In this document: positions 1-12,006 of the stretch, piece by piece
How the letters are laid out: each line of letters starts with the position of its first letter
Numbering within the stretch: the first letter of the stretch is position 1
Assembly (NCBI GenBank): GCA_000151295.1
Contig: GG745379.1
Coordinates: 107,060-171,059, forward strand
Reading direction: 5' to 3'
DNA from: Allomyces macrogynus ATCC 38327
Lineage: Eukaryota > Blastocladiomycota > Blastocladiomycetes > Blastocladiales > Blastocladiaceae
DNA: 64,000 nt
Notes under the pieces: model-generated
The model's input: only the letters and a program-made list of their open reading frames with translations
Databases searched by the model: none
Told to the model about the DNA's origin: nothing
Made by a program: the position numbers and the translations under genes

Positions 1-2678
1 TAGGCTGCCAATTTCCCTTGTGCGAGATCGTGACCTGGCACCGCAACGCGCGTTCCGCCAACAACACTTCCTTGATAACCACGGCAAACGCGACATGAAA
101 CTCGCGCGACTCGGCCTCGAGAAACGCGAGCATCTTGTCGCGCAAGTCGTCGAGCTGCGCCTCGGTCGTGTCGAGCGCAAGCTTGATCGTCACGTCCTCG
201 GACATGTGCCCGGACCGGCGCACGTTGTCGATCATTTTGTGCGAGAGCACGGCGTTGGGCGCGTAAACGAGTTTGCCGTCGCCGCGCTGTAAGGTCGTGT
301 TGAGGATCGACATGGACTTGACGGTGAAGTAGACGCCGTCGACGGCGATCAGGTCGCCCACGTCGTAGAAGTGCGAGACGAACAGGAAGATGATCGACTC
401 GAAGGTTTCCTTGAGCGTTCCTGTGGGATCGCGCGGAGCGGCGGGTTAGATCAAGCTGGGTACGGGAAAAACGAGCGCACGAGAAAAGGAAACGCACCGC
501 CAAAGACGAACGTCGACGGCACCAGCACGGCCGCGACGGCTGACATGTACGACGCGACGGGCAATTGGAAAATGTTGCACACGATCAGGAAAATAATGAA
601 CATGACGACGGCGCCGAGCATCCAGTCGAGCGACCGCACGGCCGACCGAATGTCCTTGATCGAGTGCTCAATGTCCTCCTATTCATTCAAATTAGTGGAG
701 AAGAAACGTTGGTGTCAGTTCAAGTCCAATGACCAGCAACGGGAACCCGCCACGCCCCGTACCTTCTCCTGCGCCCACGTCGCAACCACCGCCTTCATCT
801 CGGACGGCGAAATATCGCCCGACGCATTCTTATCAAACAACTTGAACGCGCGTTTCGCCTCGTGTCGCGACCCGAAATACGGCTCAAAGTCCTCGACCAC
901 TAACTCGTCCGCACCATCCGCGACCAACGCATTGAACAAGTCGCGCGCGAGTGCGTGTGCCGCCGTCTGCGACTTCGGAATCGTCGACGCTGACGACAAC
1001 GCATTCGGGTCCAAGATCACATTGTTCAACTCGGTCGCGACCGTGTTGAGCGTGATTTGCGCGCGCTTGCTGATGAAATTGCCCACACGCGTGATGCCCG
1101 TCGCCTTCTTCTTCTTGGCGGCCACGTTGGCCGCGGCCTCGGCGGCCGCCGACTCGAAATCGGTCCCGGACGCGGACACATTGGGGCCCGTGGGCGCGGC
1201 CGCGGACCCGCGCGGCGTGTTGATGCCGGACGACGTGAGCGGAGTGGCCGACCCGCTCGGCCGGGTTGCAGCATGCGATGGGCGCCGTGGAGTCAGCGAG
1301 ACGGCGAGTTTTTCGAGCACCGAGTTGGCCTGCTTCGACTGCTTGATGCGGTCCTTGTAGGCGCGGCGGAAGAAGAGTGTGGCAATGATTTCGGTGACGA
1401 GCTTTTCGCCGACCCACAGCGCCTGGCCAATGAAGAGCGACAGGAGAACCTTGGACACGTAGTGGTACCTGTGCACGTGGAGGAAGGTCAAACATTAGCG
1501 GGGAACCGCGTGGAACCGCGTCGAGGACGTCCAGGTGCAAAGCGGCGATTTTCGTACCAGTACCACGTATCCGGATTCTCGCCAAGATCGCGCTTCCATT
1601 TCCAGTCAGGCACGATCACAAACGAGGTCCACAGCACGTTCGAGAGCAAGTTCCACATCGTGAAGGTGATGCGCTTGTGCAGGACTCGGAAGTAGTTCAG
1701 GTATTCCTAAAGGAGCGAACCGCCGTCAGAACCTAGCAGAACGAGGACACGGAAAAGAGGGAAAAAAGAAGTCCATACTCCCATCCGCTCCTCGTAGTAC
1801 GAGCCGAGCGCGAGCCCAAACACGCGCTGCAGGATATTGGGCACAATGGAGAGCACAAAGAGCGTCGCAAAGTGCAGCGTCCAACTCGCCATGATGTAGA
1901 TCGACCACATGAGCAGCGGCATGTTGCCAATCTGCAGCGGCGAGGTCCAATTGATGAAGGAGACCGCGTCGCCCTTGTCGTCCGTGTAGCGAATGCCAAA
2001 CGAAAGGTCGGTGATGCCAAAGATGACGAAAACGACCGCGTCGCCGACAATCGCGCGCATCTACATCGCGATCAAAACCAAAAGCGACTCGGTCAGATCC
2101 CCGGCACGATCCCCCACAACACTAGCACAGCGCGGACGTACCAAACACTGGGCCCAGTACGGCAGCCGGTTGAGCCACCCGCACAGGCACCCGCACCGGC
2201 GGTGCTTGGTGGTCGACGAGTCGTCGTCGAGGACCGACCCCGCATCCTGGTCCGCGTCCCAGTTGAACGCCTCCTTTTTCCCATGCGCTGAGACGTGTCG
2301 CCGCACGTTGCCTGCGGGTGCGGGCGCAATCTCCTCGTCCTCGGTCATCGGGTCATCGGCATCGACTTGCGGGACAGCGACGCGCCGCCGCGCCGTGCTC
2401 GTCGGATGTAAGAGCGTTGCTTGCGACGTGGACGCGCTCGCGGTCGCGAGCGGGTCGGCAGCTGGCGCTGGTTGCGCCAGGGACGGGTTGAGTGCCGCGG
2501 GTGATGGGGTCATGGCTTGCTGGTACGCGGCCATCATCATGTAGGGCGTCGCCGCGGCGACTTGGTCGGCGGCCGAGGGCAGGCGGTGCGCGCGGCCGCC
2601 ATTGTCAACAACGACCTCAAGTTCGTGCTCGCCGTCGCCGGCGTATCCACGCGAGATGGTTTCGTGGTGGTCAGCCAT
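1..2678 (-). CDS. MscS-type mechanosensitive ion channel with EF-hand (3' end off the window)
   Basis: The gene starts at the ATG complementary to 2676-2678 and runs off the left edge. At least six exons can be joined in frame: the intron pairs read GTACGT..TAG near 2137-2064, GTATGG..TAG near 1780-1710, GTACGA..CAG near 1535-1475, GTACGG..TAG near 770-680, and a 43-base intron at 463-421. The product has a low-complexity acidic N-terminus, several hydrophobic segments, then an EF-hand with the core FDKNASGDISPSEM. Two further membrane segments follow, and then the MscS pore/beta region starting GTLKETFESIIFLF. EF-hand before the MscS pore is the arrangement of fungal Msy1/Msy2 channels, which sit in the ER or cortical membranes and act in osmotic and calcium responses. 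That subfamily placement is by recalled similarity. The C-terminal tail is missing only because the window ends. Confidence 0.85.
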
Positions 2679-3376
2679 GGGTGGCGTGCAGGTGACCGAT
2701 ATCAGTTGCTGAGAGTCAAGGGAGTCGTGGTATAGGTCGTCGTGCAGCTGCAAGTGGAGAGAGTAAGGATGAGGAGCAACTTGGGCAACTCGACCGAGTA
2801 TAGACGACTACGAACAACGGATATCAGCATTTCGCCGGCGCAAGGGCCGCAGCGAGAAATGCAAATATCATGAATGGGACGGGTCCGTTTCCACATTTCA
2901 AGCCCTTGTTGCCGACACGGTGCGCCTCAAAATGGTGCGCGGACGAATGGTGCGTAAAAATTGGGTGTGGTTGGCCTCCGCCTCGCCGAGTTTGGATGCT
3001 CTCTGGGGGGCCCTGCGACCAATCATGTTCGGACGGCGTCGTCCTCCACAATCCATAGCGACGCGTCTCGAGGAACCTGCAAAGTGCAGCATGTCGAGAT
3101 CATTTTGCAGGCAGTGGCGGGAAGTGGCGGGCGGCGCTTGATGGTGCTGCTGATTTGGCCGACTCCAGCAAACGACGACTTGGAGTAGCTCTGCTTTGAT
3201 CAGCTCTGATCGCGCTCTGGACCAGCTCAGGCGTGCGGAATGGATTGGTCTTGTTCTGCAAGGACCAGCTGACGGCGCGATAGGATCAAAGATGGCAGGG
3301 CGAGGAAAGAAACAAGACGCAACCAGTCAACACAATAAATGGTTTCTATAATGCACGCCAAAGCTGACGACGCTCG
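2679..3376. other. Intergenic, upstream of the MscS gene
   Basis: This stretch lies between the start of the channel gene and the 3' end of the CGR1-like gene, both on the minus strand. I see no protein-like reading frame or RNA gene. It should hold the channel promoter, but no clear TATA box was found. Confidence 0.5.
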
Positions 3377-3965
3377 CTACGCGTCCTCTGCCGTGAGCGG
3401 CGCCATGGATCCGACCGGGATGATGGACGTCGACGGCCGCATTTCGATACCGCTGGCGCGCAGCTGCTTCTTGGACATGCGTTTGACCTTGCGGCTCGAC
3501 ACCTGGAGGTACGAAAAGATCGGAGGAATGAGATTCCACGCGAGAATCTGCATTGTAAATGCCTCGGGCGCACGACCACGTACCGACTGCACGACCTGCG
3601 ACTTGAGCTCGTTTTGCTTGCGGCGCAGCTCCTGCTCTTTCCGGCGCTCCTTTTGCTCCTCGATCGCGCGCAGCTTCTCCTCCTTGAGCTCCTTTTCGTG
3701 ACGCTTGATGGCGTCGGCCATCTTGCGCTCTTCCATGCGCTTGGCAAACGGCTTCTTGAGCGTGGCCGGGCGCATCGTCGAGACCTTGGTCTTGGGCTCC
3801 TTCCATGGCCTAGCGCGCGGAAAGCGGATTGGTTCCCATGGTCCATTTATGGTCTGCGCGTCGCGAGGGCGGCGCGTACCGGCGCGAGACGTTGCTGCCG
3901 CGCGCGGGTGTTGGTGCCGGTGCGGGTGCGGGAGCGGCCGGGGTGGTGGTGGTTGTTGTGGACAT
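3377..3965 (-). CDS. CGR1: rRNA-processing protein of the Cgr1/CCDC86 family
   Basis: The start is the ATG complementary to 3963-3965 and three exons are inferred. Exon 1 encodes a Thr/Pro/Ala-rich leader and joins through a GTACGC..TAG intron to the family core RPWKEPKTKVSTMRP. A long charged coiled coil follows (KRMEERKMADAIKRHEKELK and onward, rich in Glu, Lys and Arg). After a second intron (GTACGT..CAG, about 3577-3500) comes a basic stretch, KVKRMSKKQLR. The motif order S-x-R-P-W-K-E-P, coiled coil, then K-[KR]-x-K-K-K-Q-L-R is the signature of Cgr1 in fungi and CCDC86 in animals. These are small nucleolar proteins required for 60S pre-rRNA processing. The first intron rests on the core motif being restored in frame. 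Confidence 0.82.
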
Positions 3966-4471
3966 GGTTTAGGAATCGGATGGGGATGCGAAGCGCGCGG
4001 TTGCTGCAGGCAGTCTTGGTATCGGATTGTTGGAGTGGGTGCTGGCGAGCTCGACAATGCCGTCGTCGTGGATGCTGGGGGTGCGGTTGGTCGGGCGAGC
4101 GCCACGAGCGCGAGCGTGTGGACGCGACCCAGTGGGGCCACGTGACACGTTGCCAGACTCTGCCTCGCCGCTGCCAACCGCCAAGACGCGTGGAGAGAGC
4201 TGACAGTGCGCTGCCACAGTGAAGTCGGCTCTGACGTGCCTCCGTCTGCTCGGCTGCTGCTCTTGCTGCATTTCCCGGCTGCTGCCCGCCAACGTCGCGC
4301 TCAGCTGCAACAACTCGCTGCAATCTGCACGACGCAAGCGACGCATCGACCGTGAAGTGCCCAGCCGACGTGCTCCGCGACGCCACGTCCAAGCAGTCTT
4401 TTGCCAGAATCCAAGCTCGCCAGCACGACCGTGTTCTGCCATTCAAGCGTTCGCGTCTCCAGCGCACCACC
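3966..4471. promoter_or_regulatory. Divergent intergenic region between CGR1 and RER1
   Basis: The two genes are transcribed away from each other across about 500 bases, so both promoters must lie here. No TATA-like element or strong repeat stands out. Reading frames across it lack family features. Confidence 0.4.
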
Positions 4472-5291
4472 ATGACGGGCCCAAGCTCCTTTGACCTGCC
4501 CGACACGCCCGTTTCCAATGCGCAGCGGCAGCTCGCCGCGCTGCAGCGGGTACTTGACCCCATCCGGACCTGCATCAACCGAGTGCTTCTCGCGGCAAGC
4601 GCAGCCGTGAAGCACGACCCATACGTGCTGCGACTGACGCGAGCTTTTCGCTGCCATTGTAGCGCGCGCAGCACCTGCTCGACCTGTCGATGCCCTACAC
4701 GCTGCCACGATGGGTGTCCGTGGCCGTGCTCCTGATTGGCTTCCTCGCGCGCATCCTGGTCGTGCAAGGATGGTACATTGTCACCTACGCGCTCGGCATC
4801 TACCTGCTGCAGCTGCTCTTGCTGTTCCTCTCGCCCAAGCTCGACCCGGCGCTCGACGTCTTGGCCGACGATGACGACGACGACGTGCCGCTCGCCGACT
4901 TGGAGCATTCGCGCGGCGGCAACAGCCCGGCCTCGTTCCTGCCAACACGATCGGACGAGGAGTTTCGCCCGTTCATTCGCCGGCTGCCCGAGTTCAAGGC
5001 CTGGGTCAATGCCATGCGCGCAATCTTGCTCGCGTGGTTCTGCTCGTTCTTTTCGGTGTGTGCGCATTTGATTTTTTTCGCTCTGCGTTTCGTTGCAGGG
5101 AAACAGGACTGACTCGGCATCGGTCATAGGTCTTCGACATCCCCGTTTTCTGGCCCATTCTCGTCATCTACTTCTTTGTGCTGTTTGCCGTGACGATGCG
5201 CCGCCAGATCCGGCACATGATCAAGTACCGCTACCTGCCCTTCAACATTGGCAAGCGCAGGTACGCGCCAGCGCCCGGAATGGCGCGGTAA
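4472..5291 (+). CDS. RER1: Rer1 family Golgi-to-ER retrieval receptor
   Basis: Three exons, 4472-4549, 4663-5055 and 5130-5291, join in frame into about 210 residues, close to the usual Rer1 length of about 190-210. Exon 2 begins just before the segment MPYTLPRW and contains the conserved stretch [14 protein letters not shown]. An unusual run of four Asp follows ([14 protein letters not shown]). Exon 3 carries the family's best-conserved block, [17 protein letters not shown] and then [14 protein letters not shown]. Rer1 is a four-helix protein of the cis-Golgi that recognises membrane helices of escaped ER proteins and returns them in COPI vesicles. The product ends GMAR after GKRRY, with no visible KKXX signal. 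Confidence 0.92.
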
Positions 5292-5636
5292 GCGCTCGCC
5301 GTCATGCCTGGGGCAGTGCGACGCGGTTACCTCGCGGGTATCGCGGCTCCCACATACCGGTGCCATCGCTTGCAAGGCGTGCCGCTCATGCTATATATTG
5401 GATTCTGGAGACCACAGTGTTGGTGAGACGTGCAAGTAGATGACTTGGACGGTTCGACCATTGCTCAACGAGTCGGAGCCACTTTGCCACATCTTGGCAG
5501 CCACGACGCGTCGAAGTCGACCATTTTGTCATCACGACCCTTCGTTGCGACCAAACACTGCACGGCCATCCACTCCGTCAACCAGCCTGCAACCTGCTGC
5601 AATCTCGTCACCAAACATCAGCGCAACTTGTCCATC
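5292..5636. other. Intergenic between RER1 and the Abraxas-like gene
   Basis: Both flanking genes run rightward. A TATATAT stretch at 5392-5398 lies about 240 bases before the next start codon. It could be a promoter element if a 5' leader is present. Nothing else is seen. Confidence 0.3.
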
Positions 5637-6587
5637 ATGGCCGGTCTTGAATCCACGGCGCTCGCGTTACCCGGCGCGCTCCTCTCGCTGCTCATCTACG
5701 AATGCACCGCCGTAGGTGCTTACCATGCATCATGCTGTTCAAAATGGGGCCAACGGCAAAATGGCGACAAGTTGACGCGTGGTATCCACAAATCCACCAG
5801 GGCATCCGTGACGGTCTCTTGTTCGGTTACATCGACACGACCGTGCATACGACGTTGCGCGACGACACGACGCGCGAGGAGCGCGCTCAGGAGACGCGAT
5901 TCGGTACACTTCCCAACGCGTCTCATTTTTCACGTCGGTGGTCGCGCCCATTAGCCTGACTCGCCACGACCCGCGCAGTTGTTCTCGACGTGCACACCTT
6001 CCACACGCGCTGGTACAACGCCCTCGGCGTGCTCGACCCGGCCCTGCTCGATCCGGTCCTTGCTGACATGCGTGTGCGTCCCCACTCTCCCCTTCCTTGC
6101 CCATCCCCCGATCCTGACCGACTCCGCTCCACCAACAGGCGCGCCACCCCGGCTGCCAACTGATCGGGTATTTCCGCGGCCGCCCTGGTGCCGCGACCCC
6201 GAGCCTTCGCGAACAACAAGTATGGACCTCACTCGCGCGGCACGTCGGGACGATGCCCGTGTTCCTGCTGTTGCAGCACGATAACCGCGATCAGGCGCAT
6301 ACCTGGATGCAAGCTTGCTATTGGCAGCATCACGAGCAAGAGTCCGTGTCTCCTGTTCCCATTCTCTTTCACGCACGGACCGAGTGGACTGACCGGGCGG
6401 TCGTAGTACGCCGTCGCGGATCCCGATCACGTTGCCGAATCTGGTCAACTCGACGGGCCAGGCACGCGTGCCGGCCATGGTGCACCCGGATGTCGGCGAG
6501 GGCGCGATTGATATGGCCGTGCCGGTGGCCGCGGCGCAGCGGATGTGCACGGAGACGTTGACCGAGATTGCGCGGCTCGTCGACTAA
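5637..6587 (+). CDS. Abraxas/ABRO1-like MPN-domain protein (BRISC/BRCA1-A type scaffold)
   Basis: Five short exons are inferred, split by introns of about 60-90 bases: GTAGGT..CAG near 5714-5803, GTACAC..CAG near 5904-5980, GTGCGT..CAG near 6072-6139, and GTCCGT..TAG near 6341-6408. The joined product of about 200 residues starts MAGLESTALALPGALLSLLI. It then reads DGLLFGYIDTTVHTTLRDDT, LIGYFRGRPGAATPSLREQQ and MPVFLLL, and ends near IPITLPNLVNSTGQ. The order 'seed strand, E/D-G-x-L-x-G, G-[WY]-[FY]-[RK]-x-R, S-x-R-E, VFLLL, I-P-x-x-x-x-N-L' is that of Abraxas-type MPN domains. Those lack the JAMM zinc ligands and scaffold the K63-deubiquitinase BRCC36. No JAMM motif is visible here either. 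The C-terminal coiled coil is much shorter than in animals. Fourth-intron borders are uncertain. Confidence 0.5.
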
Positions 6588-7057
6588 GTCCAGACGCGGT
6601 GGATCGTCTCGACGCGACGTGCGTCGGCGGGCGAGCGCGCGTGTCCCGCGTGCCATCATTCCCGACCTTCGCGCGCGACGGAGTCAATGAACGTGTCCCG
6701 CGGTGTGGAACGCACCGCCATTTGGATTGATGTTTCTCCTTTTTGATTCTTGATCAAATATATCCACTCGATTTTTGATGAGCGTCTATCCGGTGAGGGA
6801 GTGGGTATGCCCGCGCGAGGACTCTTGCACGGCCACCGGCAGAAGCCATCGCGCCAGAAATGGGTGGAGAAGACGCGCAACGAACTGGTTCATGGCTTTA
6901 CTCGCAATCTAGTCGACAAGTAGCACGCACACAAGCACAACCCCGACCAAACCAATGAAACGAGAGAGAGGGTGCGGAGACGCATGCCGCCCCTCGCAGG
7001 GTGAACCACGCGCCGAGCACTAATAAAACAAAAAGAGTCGTCTCCACCCATATCCGC
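6588..7057. other. Convergent intergenic region
   Basis: It lies between the 3' ends of the Abraxas-like gene and the ABC transporter. A run ATCAAATATATCCACTCG near 6755 is locally AT-rich and could serve 3'-end formation. No gene is seen. Confidence 0.3.
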
Positions 7058-10000
7058 TCAGTGCATGTCCATCTGCGCCTCGACAAGCTTGAAGTAGAAA
7101 CCGCGCTTGGCAATCAAGTCCTTGTGCGTGCCCTGCTCCACCACCTTGCCGTGCTGCAAGACAAAGATGATGTCCGAGTTGGCCACGGTCGAGAGCCGGT
7201 GCGCAATGGCGATCGTCGTGCGGCCCTTGGACGCGGCGTCGAGCGCGCGCTGCACTGCGACTTCGGACTCGGCGTCGAGGGCCGACGTGGCCTCGTCGAG
7301 CAAGAGCACCTTGGGCTTGCGCATCAGAGCACGAGCTATGGGGAGAAGAATCGGCATGAGTTGCTGACCAGACGCAAGTCGATGAGGTGGGAAACCGTAC
7401 CAATCGCAACGCGCTGCTTTTGCCCACCCGACAACATGCGACCCTTTTCGCCCACCGCCGTATCGTACCCACGCGGCAGCGTCATGATAAACTCGTGCAC
7501 GTCCGCCTGACGCGCCGCCTCGTAGACGTCCTCGTCCGTAGCCGTGGCCAGGTCGACCGCACCGTACCGAATCGCCTCGCGAATCGTCGTATCGTTCAAC
7601 CACGGCTCCTGCCCGACCAACGCGACATGCTTGCGCAGCGACGACAGACTCAGCGCCGTAATATCCTGCCCGTCGAGCGTAATCGACCCACGCAGCGGGT
7701 CATAAAACCGCTCGAGTTGCTGAATGCACGTCGACTTGCCGCACCCGGACGACCCAACCAGCGCGACCTTGGCGCCCGCCGGGATCGCAAACGTGAGCCC
7801 GCGGTGCACGCGCACCTTTGGACGCGAGGGGTACTTGAAGTGCACGTTCTCGAACGTGATCATGCCCCTGCATTCGGGCAGGTCGGTGCCGGGCTTTTCC
7901 ACGTCAATGGCCGATTGTCGGTCGATGATGCGGAAGAGCTCAATCGCCGCGTGCCGCGCCTTGGAGTAGTCGGGCAGCGACTGCGAAATGCGGCCGGCTA
8001 ACGACGCCGAGAACATGATGGTCGTGACGACCTTGAACTGTTGGGCGGAGAAAGAGGAGAGAGCGAACAACGTCAGCCAATACCCTTGCGCGGAAATCCG
8101 AAGCGGTGACAATGCGAACGCACCAGGTCCTGGAACATGAAGCCCTCATTCATGATCAGCTGGCATGCGTAGAGGAAGCAGGCAATGTAGAGGAACATGG
8201 TCGCGCCACCACTAGCACCAAACGCCAGCGACCCAAGCAGGACCGCACGATGCTGCTTCTTGCGGTGCTCGCCGAGCAGTTCAGCGTACTTGCCAATGAA
8301 CAACTTCTCGAGGCACAACGACGCGACCGTGCGCACGTTCGACACGATCTCGGAACTGAGCGACGTCGACGCGCGGTCGCCCTCGCTGTTATTGAGGCCT
8401 TTGGTCGCGCGCGACTGGTACATGCCGGCAAGCATGACGATGGGTGCACCTAGAGACCAAAAAGTGTCAGTGCCCTCCGTCTCGGAGCGCATTCGGAAAT
8501 CGTAAGCGGCGCACCTGCAAGAGTCACCAGTGCCAATTTCCAGCCATAGTAAATTGCCAGGCCACACCCGACGAGCAATGAGCACGTCACTTGGACGAGC
8601 GTCCCAAGCACATCACCGACGAGCTTGCGAATCAGCGCCGACTCGACCGCCAACTTGCCCGCGAGCGCGCCAATCGAGTTCTCCTTGCGATCAAAGAATC
8701 CTTGCTCTTGCCGCAACAGCGACCGGAACGCGGCGCTGCGCACTTTCTTGACGGCCGCCTCGCCCGAGACCGTGAAGCACAGAATCTGCAAGTAATTCGC
8801 GACCCCGGCGCCAAACGCGATCCCGAGAAACACGAGCGCCCACGTCTGGCCGAGCTCGCGCACCTTGTCCGGGTGGTTGTAGTTGAGCCCAAAATCCGTG
8901 ATTGCCGACGCGTAGACGAGCGCGTAGATGGGCGTGATCGCGCCCGCGCACAGGGCAAAGAGCATGCCCGGGAACGTCCAGTACCATTGGTCGAGGTTGA
9001 GCCGCATCGCGCGCAAGAAGGGCGATTTCTCGTCGGGCACCTCGTCCTCGATCGTCACGAGCTCGCCGCCAGCCTTGGCCTCGCGGCCGCCCTTGGAGAC
9101 AACGGTCGACGGGTCAACCGAGGGCGCGTGCGACGCGTTCGATTTGGCACGGATGAGTGGGGCGCCGGCCCCGGTCTCGATCTCGCTTTCCTCGCCCGCA
9201 TCGGCGGCTTGGTCATCGTCCTCATCGTCTTGGCCGGACGAGACCTGCTGGTCCTTGACGAGCGACCACTGGAGAGGGAGCGGGTTCCGGTCAGCATTTA
9301 CGTCCACCGTCGACGAGCGCGCCGAGAGGGCGCGAAAAGGGGAAGACGTACGTAAAAGCCCTGCTTCTCAATGAGCTGCTGGTGCGTGCCGGCCTCGATC
9401 ACGACGCCCTTGCGCATGGCCACAATCAAGTCGGCGTTCTTGACCGTCGACAAACTAGTTCGAGTCCCATGACGCGGGGTCAGCCCGGTGGACAAGGTTC
9501 CCACATCGCTCAACACCCAAGTCCGCGTACCGATGAGCAATCACGATCGCCGTGCGGCCCTCAGCCGCTGCGTCGAGCGCCGCTTGCACGACCGCCTCCG
9601 ACTGCGTGTCGAGCGCCGACGTGGCCTCGTCGAGGAGCACGATCTTGGGGTCGCGAATCAGGGCACGAGCTACAGAGAGAGCCGAGCAGTCGGGTCAGTT
9701 TCCATTCAGGGTAAAGCAAATCATGGCGCCGGTTCGATTCAACGCACCAATCGCAATCCGCTGCTTCTGGCCGCCACTCAACGAGACGCCACCTTCACTG
9801 ATAACGGTATCCAAGCGGTCCGGCAGGTCCGAGACAAACGCGGCTGCGTTCGATTGCCGCAGCGCGTGCCAAATCTGGTCGTCCGTGACTTGGCCGAGCG
9901 CGCCCCAGGCAATATTCTCGCGCAGAGTCCCGCGGAACAGAACGGGTTCCTATCGTGAGCCGGTGCGCGCGAGTCAGATCAAATGCGCGAGGGACGCGGC

Positions 10001-12006
10001 GGAGGAGTCGGCAACGTACTTGGCCCACGACGCCAATCTTGGACCGCAGCCAGTGCACGTTCAGCTGCTCAATCGGCACGCCGTCGAGAAGCACGCTGCC
10101 TGAGAGCGGCAGGTAGAACCGTTGAAGCTATCGCAACCACAGCCACCGTCAGTTTTCAGGGCCACGTCCACGGTGCCTACGCACAAGAAACCGTACCAGA
10201 CCCACACATGTCGACTTGCCCGACCCACTCTGTCCGACGAGCGCGACCGTCATGCCCGGCTCAATCGTCAAGTTGAACTTCTTCAAGATCGGCACGTCGA
10301 GGCGCGTCGGGTAGGCGAAATCAATATCGCGGAACTCGATGCGGCCCTTGAGCGTCTCGGGCTTGAGTCCGCCCTCGTCAAACGGGTTCACGAGCGACGC
10401 GCGGTCAATCACTTGGAAAATCGAGAACGCCGACGACTGCGCTGAGGCAAACGACGAAATGTAGGGCGCCGCGTTGCCGAGCGAGAAGGATCCGATCAGG
10501 TAGTTGAGGAAGACGGTGATCAAGACGCCGATTTGAATCGACCCGTCGGCGATCTTGAGCGACCCGACAAAGAACCCGACCGAGTACGACGAGAACAGAA
10601 CAAAGAAGATCAGGCCGATGCCTAGAATTCGGGTCGGGCAGCATGCGTCAGCGACTTCTACCTGTGCGCGGAGATCCAGCCCATGAAAGGCGACGCACCA
10701 ATGCCGGCGACATAGCCGCGCCTGCTCTCCTGCTGGCGCACGTGCTCGAGCTGCTGCTCGTACCGGTCGGCTTCGCGGTTCTCGGCGCCAAACGAAATGA
10801 CGGTGCGCAGGCCGGTAAACACTTCCTCGGCAATCGCGCCGGCGCGGCCGTAGCTGACGAGAGCCTCGCGCACGGCCTTCATGGTCATGCGACCCGTGAA
10901 CCCGGACGCGCCGATCAGGAACGGAATGCAGCAGCATAGGATACCCGTCAGGTAGGCGCTAGTTGCCGTGAGTAGGAGAGAGATGAGTAACGTGCGCCAT
11001 GGCATTTTGCAAGTGTCGGTCGACCCAACGTACTTTTTCACAAACGCGACGATAAAAGAAATGAAGAACGTCGCGACGTATTGAATCGTGTGCCCGACCT
11101 TGTCGGCAATCCCGTCCTGCACCTGCTCGACGTCGGCCGTGATCCGGCTCGTGAGCTCGCCACGCTTCTGGTCGTCTGCGGGGTGCGGGTTGCGCGAAAG
11201 GGGCCAAGCGTGGTGAGAATTCGGACACGACCGCGACGGAGATTCGAAAGACCAAACGCACCAAAATAGGCGACTTCCTGGCGAAGCAGGGCCTTAAAAT
11301 ACTCTTGCTTGATGCGGAACGCCTGCGCCTCGCCGGCCGTCTGCCACATGCCGAGCTGCAGGAACGAGACAATGAACGTGACAATGGCGAGCCCGAGAAT
11401 CCACCAGATCTGGCCCACAATATCGTTCCAGAACGCGTCGTTGAGCGCCTGCATGACGGCCGGCGGGTACCGCCCGGGGTAGATCTTGGAGAGCGCAATC
11501 ACGCGGTCGTGGTCCGTGAACATGGTGATCGTGTCGCCCCTGCAAGTCGGGAGGTAAAACCGTCGGTCAGTCCCTGTTCCGATCCTCGAATGCAAGAGTG
11601 CACCACCGACGCGACAGGGCGCGTGGGTGGCAACGAGGGGGCCGAGTGCCGATCCAGGAGGAGAGAAGGGAGGGAAAAATCGAGAGAAATCGCCAAGGAG
11701 AGAGCCATACATGATCACGTTGAAAATAGGCAAGCACGCGCCGTTGAGGACGGCGCCCGCCGTGCCGACCGCCATGCAAAAAATGTCCTTTTTGGTCGCA
11801 AACCGGAAGAGCGCGCGGTAGGGCACCCTTTTCGCGAGCATCGCCGGCGGCTTGGCGTCGGGCATGTCCGAGAGTGGAATCGACTCGGGCGCAGATTTCG
11901 TCGCGGCCGTCTTGGTGTCTGCAGGATGATCAGCGACAGGAGCGGCACCTCCGCCGCCACCACCACCACCTCTGTCGATATCGACGGCGGTCGCTTCGTT
12001 GGGCAT
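7058..12006 (-). CDS. Full-length ABC transporter, ABCB (multidrug resistance/P-glycoprotein) type
   Basis: The start is the ATG complementary to 12004-12006 and the stop complements 7058-7060. About a dozen short introns split a product of roughly 1300 residues laid out TMD1-NBD1-linker-TMD2-NBD2. The N-terminus has a run of glycines. NBD1 shows Walker [10 protein letters not shown] (about 10,250), signature LSGGQKQR (about 9,770) and Walker [13 protein letters not shown] (about 9,640). The linker (about 9,060-9,260) is acidic and rich in Asp, Glu and Gln. NBD2 shows GSSGCGKST (about 7,740), LSGGQKQR (about 7,430) and [13 protein letters not shown] (about 7,300), with the H-loop AHRLSTV downstream. 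Both ATP sites keep every canonical residue I can see, so both should hydrolyse ATP. Family members export lipophilic drugs or peptides across the plasma membrane. The substrate cannot be read from sequence. Confidence 0.93.

Noticed and set aside
3847..5127. Minus-strand 426-codon frame across the CGR1-RER1 promoter region and RER1
   Set aside because: It overlaps RER1 exons antisense and lacks conserved motifs.
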